A stretch of DNA of 64,000 nt from contig CM059186.1 of the NCBI GenBank assembly GCA_030323885.1, positions 150,510,407-150,574,406 on the forward strand. The letters run 5' to 3'. Both the position numbers and the translations under genes were made by a program. The notes under the pieces are model-generated. The model ran no database searches. It saw only the letters and a list, made by a program, of their open reading frames with translations, and was not told where the DNA came from. The first letter of the stretch is position 1, and each line of letters opens with the position of its first letter. Source of the DNA: Branchipolynoe longqiensis (Eukaryota; Annelida; Polychaeta; Phyllodocida; Polynoidae). Shown in pieces: positions 10,232-18,726 of this stretch.

Positions 10232-13186
10232 CGGATTGGGCATTTTATCAAAGTTTGTCATGCAAGAAAAAGACGTGATGCTGAAGTCAATGAAGTGACC
10301 ATTGAGCCAGATAACAAGGATGGTGCGCATGACGACGGTTGCCATGAGTACGATTTGTTTGTTGGGGCCGTGTGTTGTGAAGATGCGTGTTCTGATGAGC
10401 TGTGGTATACGACGATACGTGTTGGTGATTGTGACATTCGGTTCAAGATGGATACAGGCTCGGAGGCGAACATACTACCGTTGGAGGTGTTCGACAAGAT
10501 GATGGATGTTCGATTCGAACCGTCGAGATGTCGACTAGTGACATACAATGGGCAACGGATCAAGCCTGTGGGGGAGTTACGTATGGATGTGAAAGGACGT
10601 GACCTACTGTTCCAAGTTACCAGTGCTGGAAGCGCTATCCTTGGGAAAGGGGCGTGTGTAAATTTAGGACTGTTGACTCGGATTAATGAAGTAGGATGTG
10701 ATACCAGTACAACAGAGGATACTGCGAAGAATTTGGTAAATAAATATTCTGATGTATTTTCTGGGTTGGGTTTAATAAAGGTAAATGCTACTATACATAT
10801 TGATCATAATGTACCCCCAGTCATTGACCCTCCACGCAGAATCCCTTTAGCGGTTGTTGAGGATGTTAAGAAAGAGTTGGCACGGATGTTAGAGTTAGGT
10901 GTTATTGTTAAAGAAAATGAACCGACCCCATGGGTCAGTTCTATAACGGTTGTCAGGAAACCGGGGAAAATCAGGGTTTGTTTGGATCCAACTAAGCTTA
11001 ATAAAGCAATTTTACGTGGCCCGTATCCTGTTCGTACGGTGGAGGAGGTTGTAGCGCAATTGCATGGTGCCAAATATTTTTCTGTGTTAGATGCAAACAG
11101 CGGGTATTGGCAGATCCAATTAGATGAGGCCAGTTCGAAGCTATGCATGTTCAATACTCCGTGGGGCCGTTTCAGGTATACGCGGTTGCCCTTTGGGATC
11201 AAAACAGCAGGTGATATTTTTATACAAGAGATGAACGAAATGTTACAAGGTATCCCAGGGGTTCATGTGATATTTGATGACATCCTTATTCATGGCATCA
11301 CCGTCAAAGAGCATAACATTCGTTTAGAAGCAGTTCTTTCCCATGCTAGGGCCATGCATCTCAAGTTAAACCCGAAAAAGTCGAAAATATGTCAAAGTAG
11401 TGTCAATTATGTAGGGCATCTAGTGACAGCGAATGGACTCCAACCTAATAAGGAAAGAGTACAGGCGATTTTAGATATGCCTGACCCGGTTGATAAACCA
11501 GGGATACAACGTTTTTTGGGGATGATGGGATATGGTAGCAAATTCATACCGAACATGGCGGACATTACTAAACCCCTACGAACAGTGTTAAAAAAGGAGA
11601 TAGCGTGGCATTGGGAAGAGGCGCAAATTAGAGCATTCAAAGTACTTAAGGGATTGTTAACTAGTGCACCCATTCTAAGATTTTTCAATAGCATGGAACA
11701 GATCGTATTACAGGTTGATGCCTCCAAGTATGGGTTAGGGGCAACAATCTTACAGAATGAACAACCTGTAGCAATGGCATCGAAAGCATTGGATGACACA
11801 CAAATTAGTTATGCGGTCATTGAAAAAGAACTTCTGGCTATTTGTTTCGGATGTAGAAAATTTCATGATTATATTTTTGGCAATGAAATTATCGTGCAAA
11901 CTGACCATAAGCCATTGGTGTCGATTATGCTGAAACCGTTGCATGAGTTGTCGGCTCGTATGCAAAGAATGCGAATGCGGTTACAAAATTATAATTTGAA
12001 AGTAGTGTATGCTAAGGGTCCTACCCTTTACTTTGCCAATACCCTTTCAAGGGCGCATACTACCAATGTTGAACCAAACGATCTGTTCGATCAAGAACTG
12101 TCTGTAGCTGTCGTGAGTGTCGATACTGATGTCCTGCACCACATCCGATGTGCAACAGGGACTGATCGCACATTACAGGGAATCCGTCACTTCGTTAGGA
12201 ATGGTTGGCCATATAAAAGCAGTAGTATTCGACCTGATATCAAACCTTACTACACGTATAGTCAGGAAATCACGGAAATGGACGGTTTGATGTTGAAGGG
12301 TGATCAAATCATAATTCCCATGTCCATGCAGTCAGAAATGTTACTTAAGCTCCATGAATCGCATTATGGTGTTGTCCGCTGTAAACAATTGGCACGGGAC
12401 ACCGTTTTTTGGCCGGGGATGAACAAACAATTAGAAGATGTGATTTCACGATGTCCGATATGTCAAGAATGTAGGAATTCCCAACACAAAGAACCTTTGG
12501 TTAATCACGAAGTTATGAACATACCCTTCTATAAAATAGGTGTAGATTTATTCCATGTAAATGGCATCGATTACATTCTGATGATAGACTATTACACAAA
12601 ATTCCCTGAGGTGGTTAAGTTGCATAAGACCTCGAGCAAAGCAATTATTGATACGCTCAAACAAACTTTTGCACGATATGGGATCCCATGGTACGTTGTT
12701 TCTGATAATGGCCCTCAGTTCTCGAGTATGGAGTATAACAATTTTGTAAATGTGTATGAGTTTGACCCTGTATATACTAATCCCATGCATGCGCAAAGTA
12801 ATGGTCAGGTTGAGCGTTTTGTACAAACAATTAAATTAATGATAAAAAAGGCCTGTAATGATGGGGGTGACGCCCATTTAGGTTTACTCACGTTCAGGAA
12901 CACTACCTTACCAGGTATTGGAGCTTCACCGGCCCAGTTATTAATGTCAAGAAGGTTGAGAACGCGTTTGCCTGTAATGGATACTCATTTAATGACACAC
13001 ATACAAGGGTCAAAATTGCAGGCCATGCGTGATATCCAGAGGAAACAGAAGAAATACTTTGACACTCGTGCGGGATCCACATTGCCACAGATTTTGATAG
13101 GTGATGATATCAAATATAAAAATCATAATAATGAATGGAAGTCTGGGACAGTCGTGAATACACATACTCCGGGTCCCAGATATTAA
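10232..13186 (+). CDS. Pol of the gypsy element: protease-RT-RNase H-integrase
   Basis: This frame continues directly after the gag TGA; the first Met is at 10,295 and residue numbers start there. Aspartic protease: DTGS at 53-56. RT: LDANSGYWQ (D266), LPFG near 298-301 and a catalytic FDD box at 327-329, where most relatives have Y or I-DD. RNase H: D475, E510/E512 in IEKELLA, D537 in TDHKPL. Integrase: HHCC finger (H687, H690, C720, C723) and core D751, D804 in SDNGPQ, E840 in NGQVER. All catalytic residues are present. The frame ends at TAA 13,184-13,186, short of the usual C-terminal tail, which lies in another frame just downstream. Confidence 0.9.
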   Translation, partial: RIGHFIKVCHARKRRDAEVNEVTIEPDNKDGAHDDGCHEYDLFVGAVCCEDACSDELWYTTIRVGDCDIRFKMDTGSEANILPLEVFDKMMDVRFEPSRCRLVTYNGQRIKPVGELRMDVKGRDLLFQVTSAGSAILGKGACVNLGLLTRINEVGCDTSTTEDTAKNLVNKYSDVFSGLGLIKVNATIHIDHNVPPVIDPPRRIPLAVVEDVKKELARMLELGVIVKENEPTPWVSSITVVRKPGKIRVCLDPTKLNKAILRGPYPVRTVEEVVAQLHGAKYFSVLDANSGYWQIQLDEASSKLCMFNTPWGRFRYTRLPFGIKTAGDIFIQEMNEMLQGIPGVHVIFDDILIHGITVKEHNIRLEAVLSHARAMHLKLNPKKSKICQSSVNYVGHLVTANGLQPNKERVQAILDMPDPVDKPGIQRFLGMMGYGSKFIPNMADITKPLRTVLKKEIAWHWEEAQIRAFKVLKGLLTSAPILRFFNSMEQIVLQVDASKYGLGATILQNEQPVAMASKALDDTQISYAVIEKELLAICFGCRKFHDYIFGNEIIVQTDHKPLVSIMLKPLHELSARMQRMRMRLQNYNLKVVYAKGPTLYFANTLSRAHTTNVEPNDLFDQELSVAVVSVDTDVLHHIRCATGTDRTLQGIRHFVRNGWPYKSSSIRPDIKPYYTYSQEITEMDGLMLKGDQIIIPMSMQSEMLLKLHESHYGVVRCKQLARDTVFWPGMNKQLEDVISRCPICQECRNSQHKEPLVNHEVMNIPFYKIGVDLFHVNGIDYILMIDYYTKFPEVVKLHKTSSKAIIDTLKQTFARYGIPWYVVSDNGPQFSSMEYNNFVNVYEFDPVYTNPMHAQSNGQVERFVQTIKLMIKKACNDGGDAHLGLLTFRNTTLPGIGASPAQLLMSRRLRTRLPVMDTHLMTHIQGSKLQAMRDIQRKQKKYFDTRAGSTLPQILIGDDIKYKNHNNEWKSGTVVNTHTPGPRY

Positions 13187-13400
13187 AATTATTAATGATG
13201 ACAAAAACATATTACGACGGAATAGAAAGTACATTTTTAAATGTCCCAGAAATACAAAGTGCTCACATAACAAGACTGCACGATTTCCTACGAACACACA
13301 AAACAAAATCACACCTCATATAATTCATGACAGACCTTCACAATACATATCACGATATAGGCGGAAGGTTCGACAACCGATCAGATTTGGATATTCCTAG
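13176..13400 (+). pseudogene. Displaced C-terminal tail of pol
   Basis: A 74-codon stop-free stretch in a different frame from pol. It holds LRRNRKYI, typical of the integrase C-terminal region of Mag-like elements, and ends in RRKVRQPIRFGYS just before TAG at 13,398. It is best read as the pol tail separated from the main frame by a small indel close to 13,165-13,180. It could instead be reached by programmed frameshifting, which I think unlikely so late in pol. Confidence 0.75.
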
Positions 13401-13918
13401 TTAGGCAGTTAAATATTCAAGCCTGTTATTTTCTGCTTGAAAGATTATATACTTGTTATATAGTATTTAATCACAGTATATATTCAAATGTAAGTGACGT
13501 CACTTGTCTATCACCTTATGTATCTTATAAATGAGATGTTCATGTTAGTCGTTAGGCCTACTAGAAGTTTTATATTTATTGTTCTTTATGTAACTTTATT
13601 GATACATCTAGATGTATCGTCCATGTACATTGGTAATTGTATGCTGGTCATAAGATGACATCTTCTGAATTAAGATAATCTATAACATAATGTAACAAGG
13701 GGGATATGTATGTAATATTGCTAGTTAAGAAGCCGGTGTGAATGCTGAGCCTAATGAATATAATACCATTAGCGACTGTTCAGATGACTGAATGGATGGA
13801 TATATAATAGATTTAAACATATTTAATATATGATAGAGTTAAACATATTTATATATGATAGAGTTAAACATATTTAATAGTGTTATTCGTTAATGAATAT
13901 TCTAGTGTATAAGGGAGA
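13401..13918 (+). other. 3' untranslated region and polypurine tract of the gypsy element
   Basis: AT-rich, with a tandemly repeated phrase (ATGATAGAGTTAAACATATTTA) at about 13,806-13,880. AAGGGAGA at 13,911-13,918 is the probable polypurine tract that primes plus-strand synthesis, touching the 3' LTR. Confidence 0.75.
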
Positions 13919-14041
13919 TGTTGTGTATCCTATTGGGTAGTCATGGTGAGTCCGGACTAGGGCATGCTGGGAAGTGGAGGCTTGAATAAACAGTTCCACA
14001 ACATAGCTCACGGTGTCGAGACGTTCATTAAATACATTACA
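13919..14041 (+). repeat. 3' LTR of the gypsy element
   Basis: 123 bp, matching 9,334-9,456 except for two substitutions. It is followed by the target-site copy GTCTG. Confidence 0.92.
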
Positions 14042-14650
14042 GTCTGCACTGACCTCTCAGGCAAGTAACCACATAGACAGGTAGGCGTGGGTAGTGTGTT
14101 GATATCAGGGAGCCTAGGTGGTGTAATGGTTAGCACACTGGCCCGGAATGTAAAGAGATGTGGGTTCGAGTCCCGCTCTAGGCACAATATTTCCCATTTT
14201 CATCACCCCCACGACACTGGTTGCCGTGATCAGGATACTGTACAAGCTTTGCGCTGTATGGTTGTTGAACCTACCCTGTGTATGTATGTGTTAGTGCATT
14301 GCCTGTACGTATGTAATTGTAAGCATTAAAAGACTTACAATTCCACGGGGACGAGTGTAGTGGTCTGCACAGACCTCTCAGGCAAGTAACCACATAGACA
14401 GGTAGGCGTGGGTAGTGTGTTGATATCAGGGAGCCTAGGTGGTGTAATGGTTAGCACACTGGCCCGGAATGCAAAGAGATGTGGGTTCGAGTCCCGCTCT
14501 AGGCGCAATATTTCCCATTTTCATCACCCCCACGACAGTAGGTTGATTGCCTAATGGGTACGGTGCTGGCTCAAAAATGGCAGCGGTGAGGGTTCGAGAC
14601 CGGCTCTAGGAACCATGTTCCCACATTTCCACCCACGACACACATAAATA
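14042..14650 (+). mobile_element. SINE family C: 3' flank of the insertion plus tandem copies
   Basis: 14,042-14,106 resumes the interrupted SINE. 14,108-14,184 is a tRNA-like head: box A with GGTGTAATGGTTAGCAC (as in tRNA-Gln/Glu), box B as GGGTTCGAGTCCC, and closing stem bases CTAGGC. The body runs to GGGGACGAGTGTAGTGG. A second head starts at 14,430, truncated near 14,540, and a third, divergent tRNA-like unit follows at 14,545-14,620. The copies share almost identical spacer sequence, so this is a tandem amplification rather than independent insertions. Confidence 0.8.
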
Positions 14651-14730
14651 TATGTATGTATATATGTATATATATATATACGTTTATATATATATATATT
14701 TGTATCTATACATACATACATACATGCCAC
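14651..14730. repeat. (TA)n/(TATG)n microsatellite
   Basis: Alternating TATG and TA repeats; open frames through it are artefacts. Confidence 0.85.
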
Positions 14731-14934
14731 ACACAAAAAACCAGAGTACCCCACATTGGAATAGAGGTAGAGGAAACAATGCATAACTACATATATCTTG
14801 ATACATATTTTGATGTCCGGTTAAAGCGGGTCAAACAACTAAATATCAACTCACCAGAATGCTCGCATTGAAAATGACTATATTTAGAGAGCAATAACCA
14901 AGAAACAAACATATATAGCGAACTAGTCCTTTCC

Positions 14935-15012
14935 CTATTCTATTAATGCTGAGTGCCAGGCTAGAGAGCGACAGGTATCAACTTTGGATGTCATTGGTTT
15001 GACTCAATTGCT
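14935..15012 (-). mobile_element. SINE family B fragment
   Basis: Contains AATGCTGAGTGCCAGGCTAG and TCATTGGTTTGACTC, the reverse complement of the family body near its head. Confidence 0.65.
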
Positions 15013-15142
15013 CATTATTCAATATTATTTACTGTGTTTTGTAATATGGCCAGAAAATCACGGATTGATTGACCAAGGCTAAGCCGTCAGTAAAGTAGCA
15101 GCAGAGCACACACAGCACATAATATATAATATATATACCTAC

Positions 15143-15283
15143 TGTTATGTATTGTACTGCGGCTCGGCGGCCGGGACTGAGGGGCCGACCCGAGGGACCA
15201 GTGTAGTGGTGGCATGTGCTGAATAAACCATTGAGTAACTAGACGTCAATGTATGCAGTCGTTCGTCACTTAATCACATTACA
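15143..15283 (+). repeat. LTR of a second, decayed gypsy element
   Basis: Starts TGTTATGTATTG and ends CACATTACA. TGGTGTCAGAGGTGGAAC follows at once (15,284-15,301), a textbook TGG-initiated primer-binding site of Mag-type elements. It carries GAATAAACC like the first LTR but is otherwise distinct. Confidence 0.8.
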
Positions 15284-15308
15284 TGGTGTCAGAGGTGGAA
15301 CCTTATAC

Positions 15309-15950
15309 CCCTGTCACATTATGACGTAACGAGCTAACGTGAGCCTAACGTGGTGATTTTTCGTCATTACGTTGATGTATGTTGGATTACGTTATGATGA
15401 TGTCATAATGACATTAGACTGACGTCGAGCTACGTCATATTACGTCGAGTTATGTCAAGGTTTTGGACATGTTCAAAAATTTTGACGTAGCTCAAACGTA
15501 AGGGTTTAAGTTCGCCGTACGTTCTGTTCACGTTCAGCAAACGTCAATGATGTTAAACAGACGTTAGGCAAACGCTGCTCACTACGTTCAACTATGTTCC
15601 ACTGCGTTGACCCACATTAAACCGGGTGGAAATGCCCACGCGGCGTAATGGGAACGTCAGGAGAATGTCAGGAGAACGTACATTCAACATACGTTCAACG
15701 TCTCATGACGTATGTAACGTCATGTAACGTTCTTCTGGCGATGGAATAACATTCATAACGTTCCGTGAGCATAATGACGTTGTCCTCTCTCGTTGAATGA
15801 CGGTATCACTACGCTTTACCAACATTACGCTCTCGTCCACTACGCTGCATCCACGTTCAACTTGTGCCCAAATTTGCATACTACGCCGAGAAGTTCAATG
15901 TTCTTCATGTTCTCCCTACGTTGACGTCGTTACGTTGTAGTGTGACAGGG
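15309..15950. mobile_element. 642-bp TIR element packed with ACGT motifs
   Basis: The left end CCCTGTCACATTATGACGTA and the right end, reverse-complemented as CCCTGTCACACTACAACGTA, form TIRs of more than 20 bp. By my count the interior holds over 25 ACGT tetramers, many as TGACGT, AACGTT or AACGTC, where two or three would be expected by chance. It has no ORF. It splits the primer-binding site from the gag remnant of the second gypsy element. No convincing target duplication is visible. Confidence 0.8.
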
Positions 15951-15963
15951 CCATTAGCCGGGC

Positions 15964-16083
15964 ATGTCTCTACCAGGATTAAAGCCTCCTTGTCCATTGA
16001 ATCTGGAGGAGAACCTTTCCGCTAATTGGAAGACATGGATTCATTTTTTCAATATATATGCTACTGCAGCAGGGGTCACTTAA
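15964..16083 (+). pseudogene. Gag N-terminal remnant of the second gypsy element
   Basis: 39 codons from ATG, with NWKTWIHFFNIYATAAGVT, clearly homologous to the start of the gag at 9,542. It stops where the sequence GGTCACTTAATC...ATTACA begins; this closely matches the last 20 bases of the LTR at 15,264-15,283. The rest of gag-pol is therefore lost by a deletion joining gag to the end of the 3' LTR. Confidence 0.8.
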
Positions 16084-16093
16084 TCCCATTACA

Positions 16094-16982
16094 CCTGTTA
16101 TTTCAGCTGATTTGAGCTAGCTGCTGATGACAATATCTTACTACATATACATATATTGTAAATAACTGTATTATCACATGGCTGGAAGACCAGTGCCACA
16201 TCGCTGACAAAAGACTTTATTCAATGAATAAATGATAATTACAAAAACAAAACAAAAAGTATCAGGATAAAAGGCCATATTCATGGCAAGAAATGTTCAA
16301 CTTGTATTCAGTCATGCTTATTCAACCATTGCTATTTTTGTTGTTGCTTTTACACAGAATGAAAAAGCATGAATCAATTATGTATCAAAAACACTTACAT
16401 TTACGTATCAAAAGACAGTATAAAATTGTGGCCAAGGAAAACAAAAGTCTAAATAAAAGTCAATGGTATCATTGTGCATGTTGGCCCGAGGCTAACATGG
16501 CTAATTTGAAAACGAGGCTGTTTCTATTTTCACCTTTCCTCGTGCACTCTCTTGCTATCCTACTGTCATTCTGCCCCGGTGGCTCCTACTGTGCACTTTG
16601 TTTCCCCACCCTCCCACCCACTTACTGGGGGGGGGGGGGGGGGGGGGTGAGCGCTGATCTCCTCGCCTGACTCTCTTCTCCTCTCCTCACAAGGACAGTG
16701 CTGAACTCTATTACTTGATTTCCACCCCTCACAGGGCAGAACTTCGGGCCATAAGTCGCCTACTGATCCACGTTGCTAGACCACCTTGGTTGCCGATTAT
16801 CTTTCTTTAATAAATCTCCTTTAAAACTACTTGTTCTATCCTGTGTCTGAGTGAAGCGAATTCTTCCTAAATTGGTTAAAAAAAATATTTAAAAAAGAGA
16901 AAAAGTCATATGGGGTGATACAGCCCTCCTGTCTTTAAGAAGGCCAATATTTCTAATTGTTTTACGTTAATAAAATGATCAT
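16094..16982. other. No gene; repeat M copy and G homopolymer
   Basis: 16,268-16,400 resembles an interspersed repeat also at 31,808 and 42,555 (GGCCATATTCA, TATTCAACCATTGCT). A G homopolymer of about 20 bases lies at 16,628-16,647. Nothing coding is convincing. Confidence 0.5.
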
Positions 16983-17250
16983 GGTTGAGTCAAACCAATG
17001 ACTTACAAATTTATACTTGTCGCTTCCTAGCTAGGCATTCGACATTATTAGGATAGGGAAATGACTGCTTGGCTCAGTGTCAGGATAATGTGACTGAGTG
17101 GGATATCAGGTCATGATGCTGGCAACCTGTTCTCCCAGTGGGGCAGCACTATAAAGTCGCCATGAGTGCACATAGTCTCAAGTCGGTACCCGTCCTGATA
17201 TGACCTTGGATGTTGCCAGGACGTAAAACTCCAACAACTAACAACACCTA
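16983..17250 (+). mobile_element. SINE family B
   Basis: Body from GTTGAGTCAAACCAATGAC to GGACGTAAAACTCCAACAAC, with well-kept CAGCACTATAAAGTCGCCAT. Confidence 0.85.
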
Positions 17251-17334
17251 GGTAGAATTAAGTGGTGGTGATATATAATCCATGTAACAAGTCGTTTGAT
17301 TGCGAATGTAGGATAGGTGTGGAGGAAAGGTCAA

Positions 17335-17570
17335 TTTCTACACTTTTTTTGTTTTTTTGGTAAAGTATTTATTCATCTGAATATGACATTTGTCAGCGCC
17401 GGAGCACTGGTCTTCGCTCAGTGGCCTGGAAAGCCTTTATACCTAGTGAAATGCCAACCTGTACCAGGAACCTAGTAATGTGTCAGTGACCTACTGTGTC
17501 AGCAACCTCCACAAGCAGCTCGCTAAGACCTAGGTGCCGGGTCAGAAGCACTTCACCACAGAGTTGATAT
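17335..17570. repeat. Interspersed repeat L
   Basis: The phrase TTTGTCAGCGCCGGAGCACT and its T-rich lead-in recur in diverged form at 28,740-28,850 (TTTGTCAGTACCGGGGCACT). Class unknown. Confidence 0.5.
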
Positions 17571-18124
17571 TTCATTTCGAGTCATAAACATAGTGATCGG
17601 GGTTGATTTTAGCAATCTTTATTCAAATAAGAATTAGGCCATACACATTTATAGCAATTGCTTCAAGTTTACTTCCAACCCCCCTTCAAGTCGCCAATTA
17701 TGCTTGAAATAATTTGTTGAATTTAAAAGATTATTAGCATCACCGTTCCCCCCGAATGCATTAGGTGTTAGTGTCCACTGTGTCCACTGACCCTCAGACA
17801 GATTCTACTCAAATGTGCATATTTCATGGCCTTGCACCAACAATGTTTTAATGTAACATCTAAGTTACATGTGATACCTGTTGACCAATGTAAAGCACAA
17901 ACAAATTTTAGAGTTCTGGACACCTGTAATTCTAGCTATGCTTTGTGAAGTAAATTTTGCTGTGATTTTAGACAAATCTGACCATTTCAGACTTTTGTGT
18001 AAATATGATTAACAAAGCTGACGGAATATAAACCACTAGATTTTCGTTGTCGTGAAGATAGCCCTTGCTGCAGATACGCCATTACATCATCAGCAATCAA
18101 TCAATCCAGCAATCATCTTTGTGA
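17571..18124. other. No gene seen
   Basis: AT-rich unique sequence without an ORF, RNA fold or recognised repeat. Confidence 0.5.
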
Positions 18125-18372
18125 TGCAAAATTAGTCAAACCAATGATTTAGAAAATTGATAGGTGTACTGCCTATCCTGGCACTTGGCCCAAGTAGGGT
18201 CGGGCAAGGACTGCGTTGCACATAACAGACTGATATTGGGTCATAGAGGCAGTGGTTTGGTCTTCCAGTGGGCAGAACTATCACATCGTCAAGAGGGCGC
18301 AATCACAAGTCAGTATCAGCCCTGGCAGCACCTTAGATGTTGCTTTGACATAAAACACCAATAAGAAACAAA
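18125..18372 (+). mobile_element. SINE family B, diverged
   Basis: Contains TAGTCAAACCAATGATTTAG, CAGAACTATCACATCGTCAAG and the tail TTTGACATAAAACACC. Confidence 0.75.
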
Positions 18373-18449
18373 CAAACTTTTGAATAATCGGTGCCCATTT
18401 AATGCAACATGTTGAATCTAACTGAGATGAATGACCCGTCAACCTACTA

Positions 18450-18726
18450 CAGGGTCCGTACACATTTGAAGATATGTTATTCAAGCCTTTGCGAGGCTGT
18501 TTTTGATAGGAATTCAAGACTATTTTCATTTGGATTTCAGGGAAAAACGAGAATGGGGAATGGCAATTTACGACTAATTGAAATAAGTGGGGACATTTAA
18601 AGAAATCCAAGGCTTTTCAAAACTAATTATCTAAAATAGGTTACATTCAAGGCTTTTCAAGCCGTTGAAATAGGGCAAATGAAGTTCAGGACTTTTCAAG
18701 ACTTTCCAGGCCCCATACGGACCCTG
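18450..18726. mobile_element. MITE family E, hAT-like 277-bp copy
   Basis: Ends CAGGGTCCGTA and TACGGACCCTG are exact inverted repeats, a hAT-like CAGGG terminus. The interior is rich in AAGGCTTTTCAAG and its variants. Flanks CTACTA and CTAGTA could be a decayed target duplication. A relative lies at 34,939-35,196. Confidence 0.75.

Larger units (their letters stand above)
9334..14041 (+). mobile_element. Ty3/gypsy LTR retrotransposon (Mag/K02A2.6-like), 4.7 kb
   Basis: Two 123-bp direct LTRs (TGTTG...TTACA) flank gag-pol. The target duplication GTCTG is present at 9,329-9,333 and 14,042-14,046. Pol order is protease, RT, RNase H, integrase, as in Ty3/gypsy, with no envelope ORF. A purine tract AAGGGAGA abuts the 3' LTR. 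The LTRs differ at 2 of 123 positions, so the copy is fairly young. Oddities: 65 bp after the 5' LTR are SINE-like where a tRNA primer site is expected, one in-frame TGA separates gag and pol, and a frameshift displaces the pol C-terminus. Confidence 0.92.

Noticed and set aside
14108..14184. A functional tRNA gene
   Set aside because: The head has boxes A and B, but the anticodon arm is not a proper fold and the sequence continues into a SINE body present in several copies.
17400..17560. Candidate C-terminal SDCCAG8 exon (LSELLVEVADT-like minus frame)
   Set aside because: The same sequence belongs to an interspersed repeat also seen at 28,740, and the heptad match is weak.
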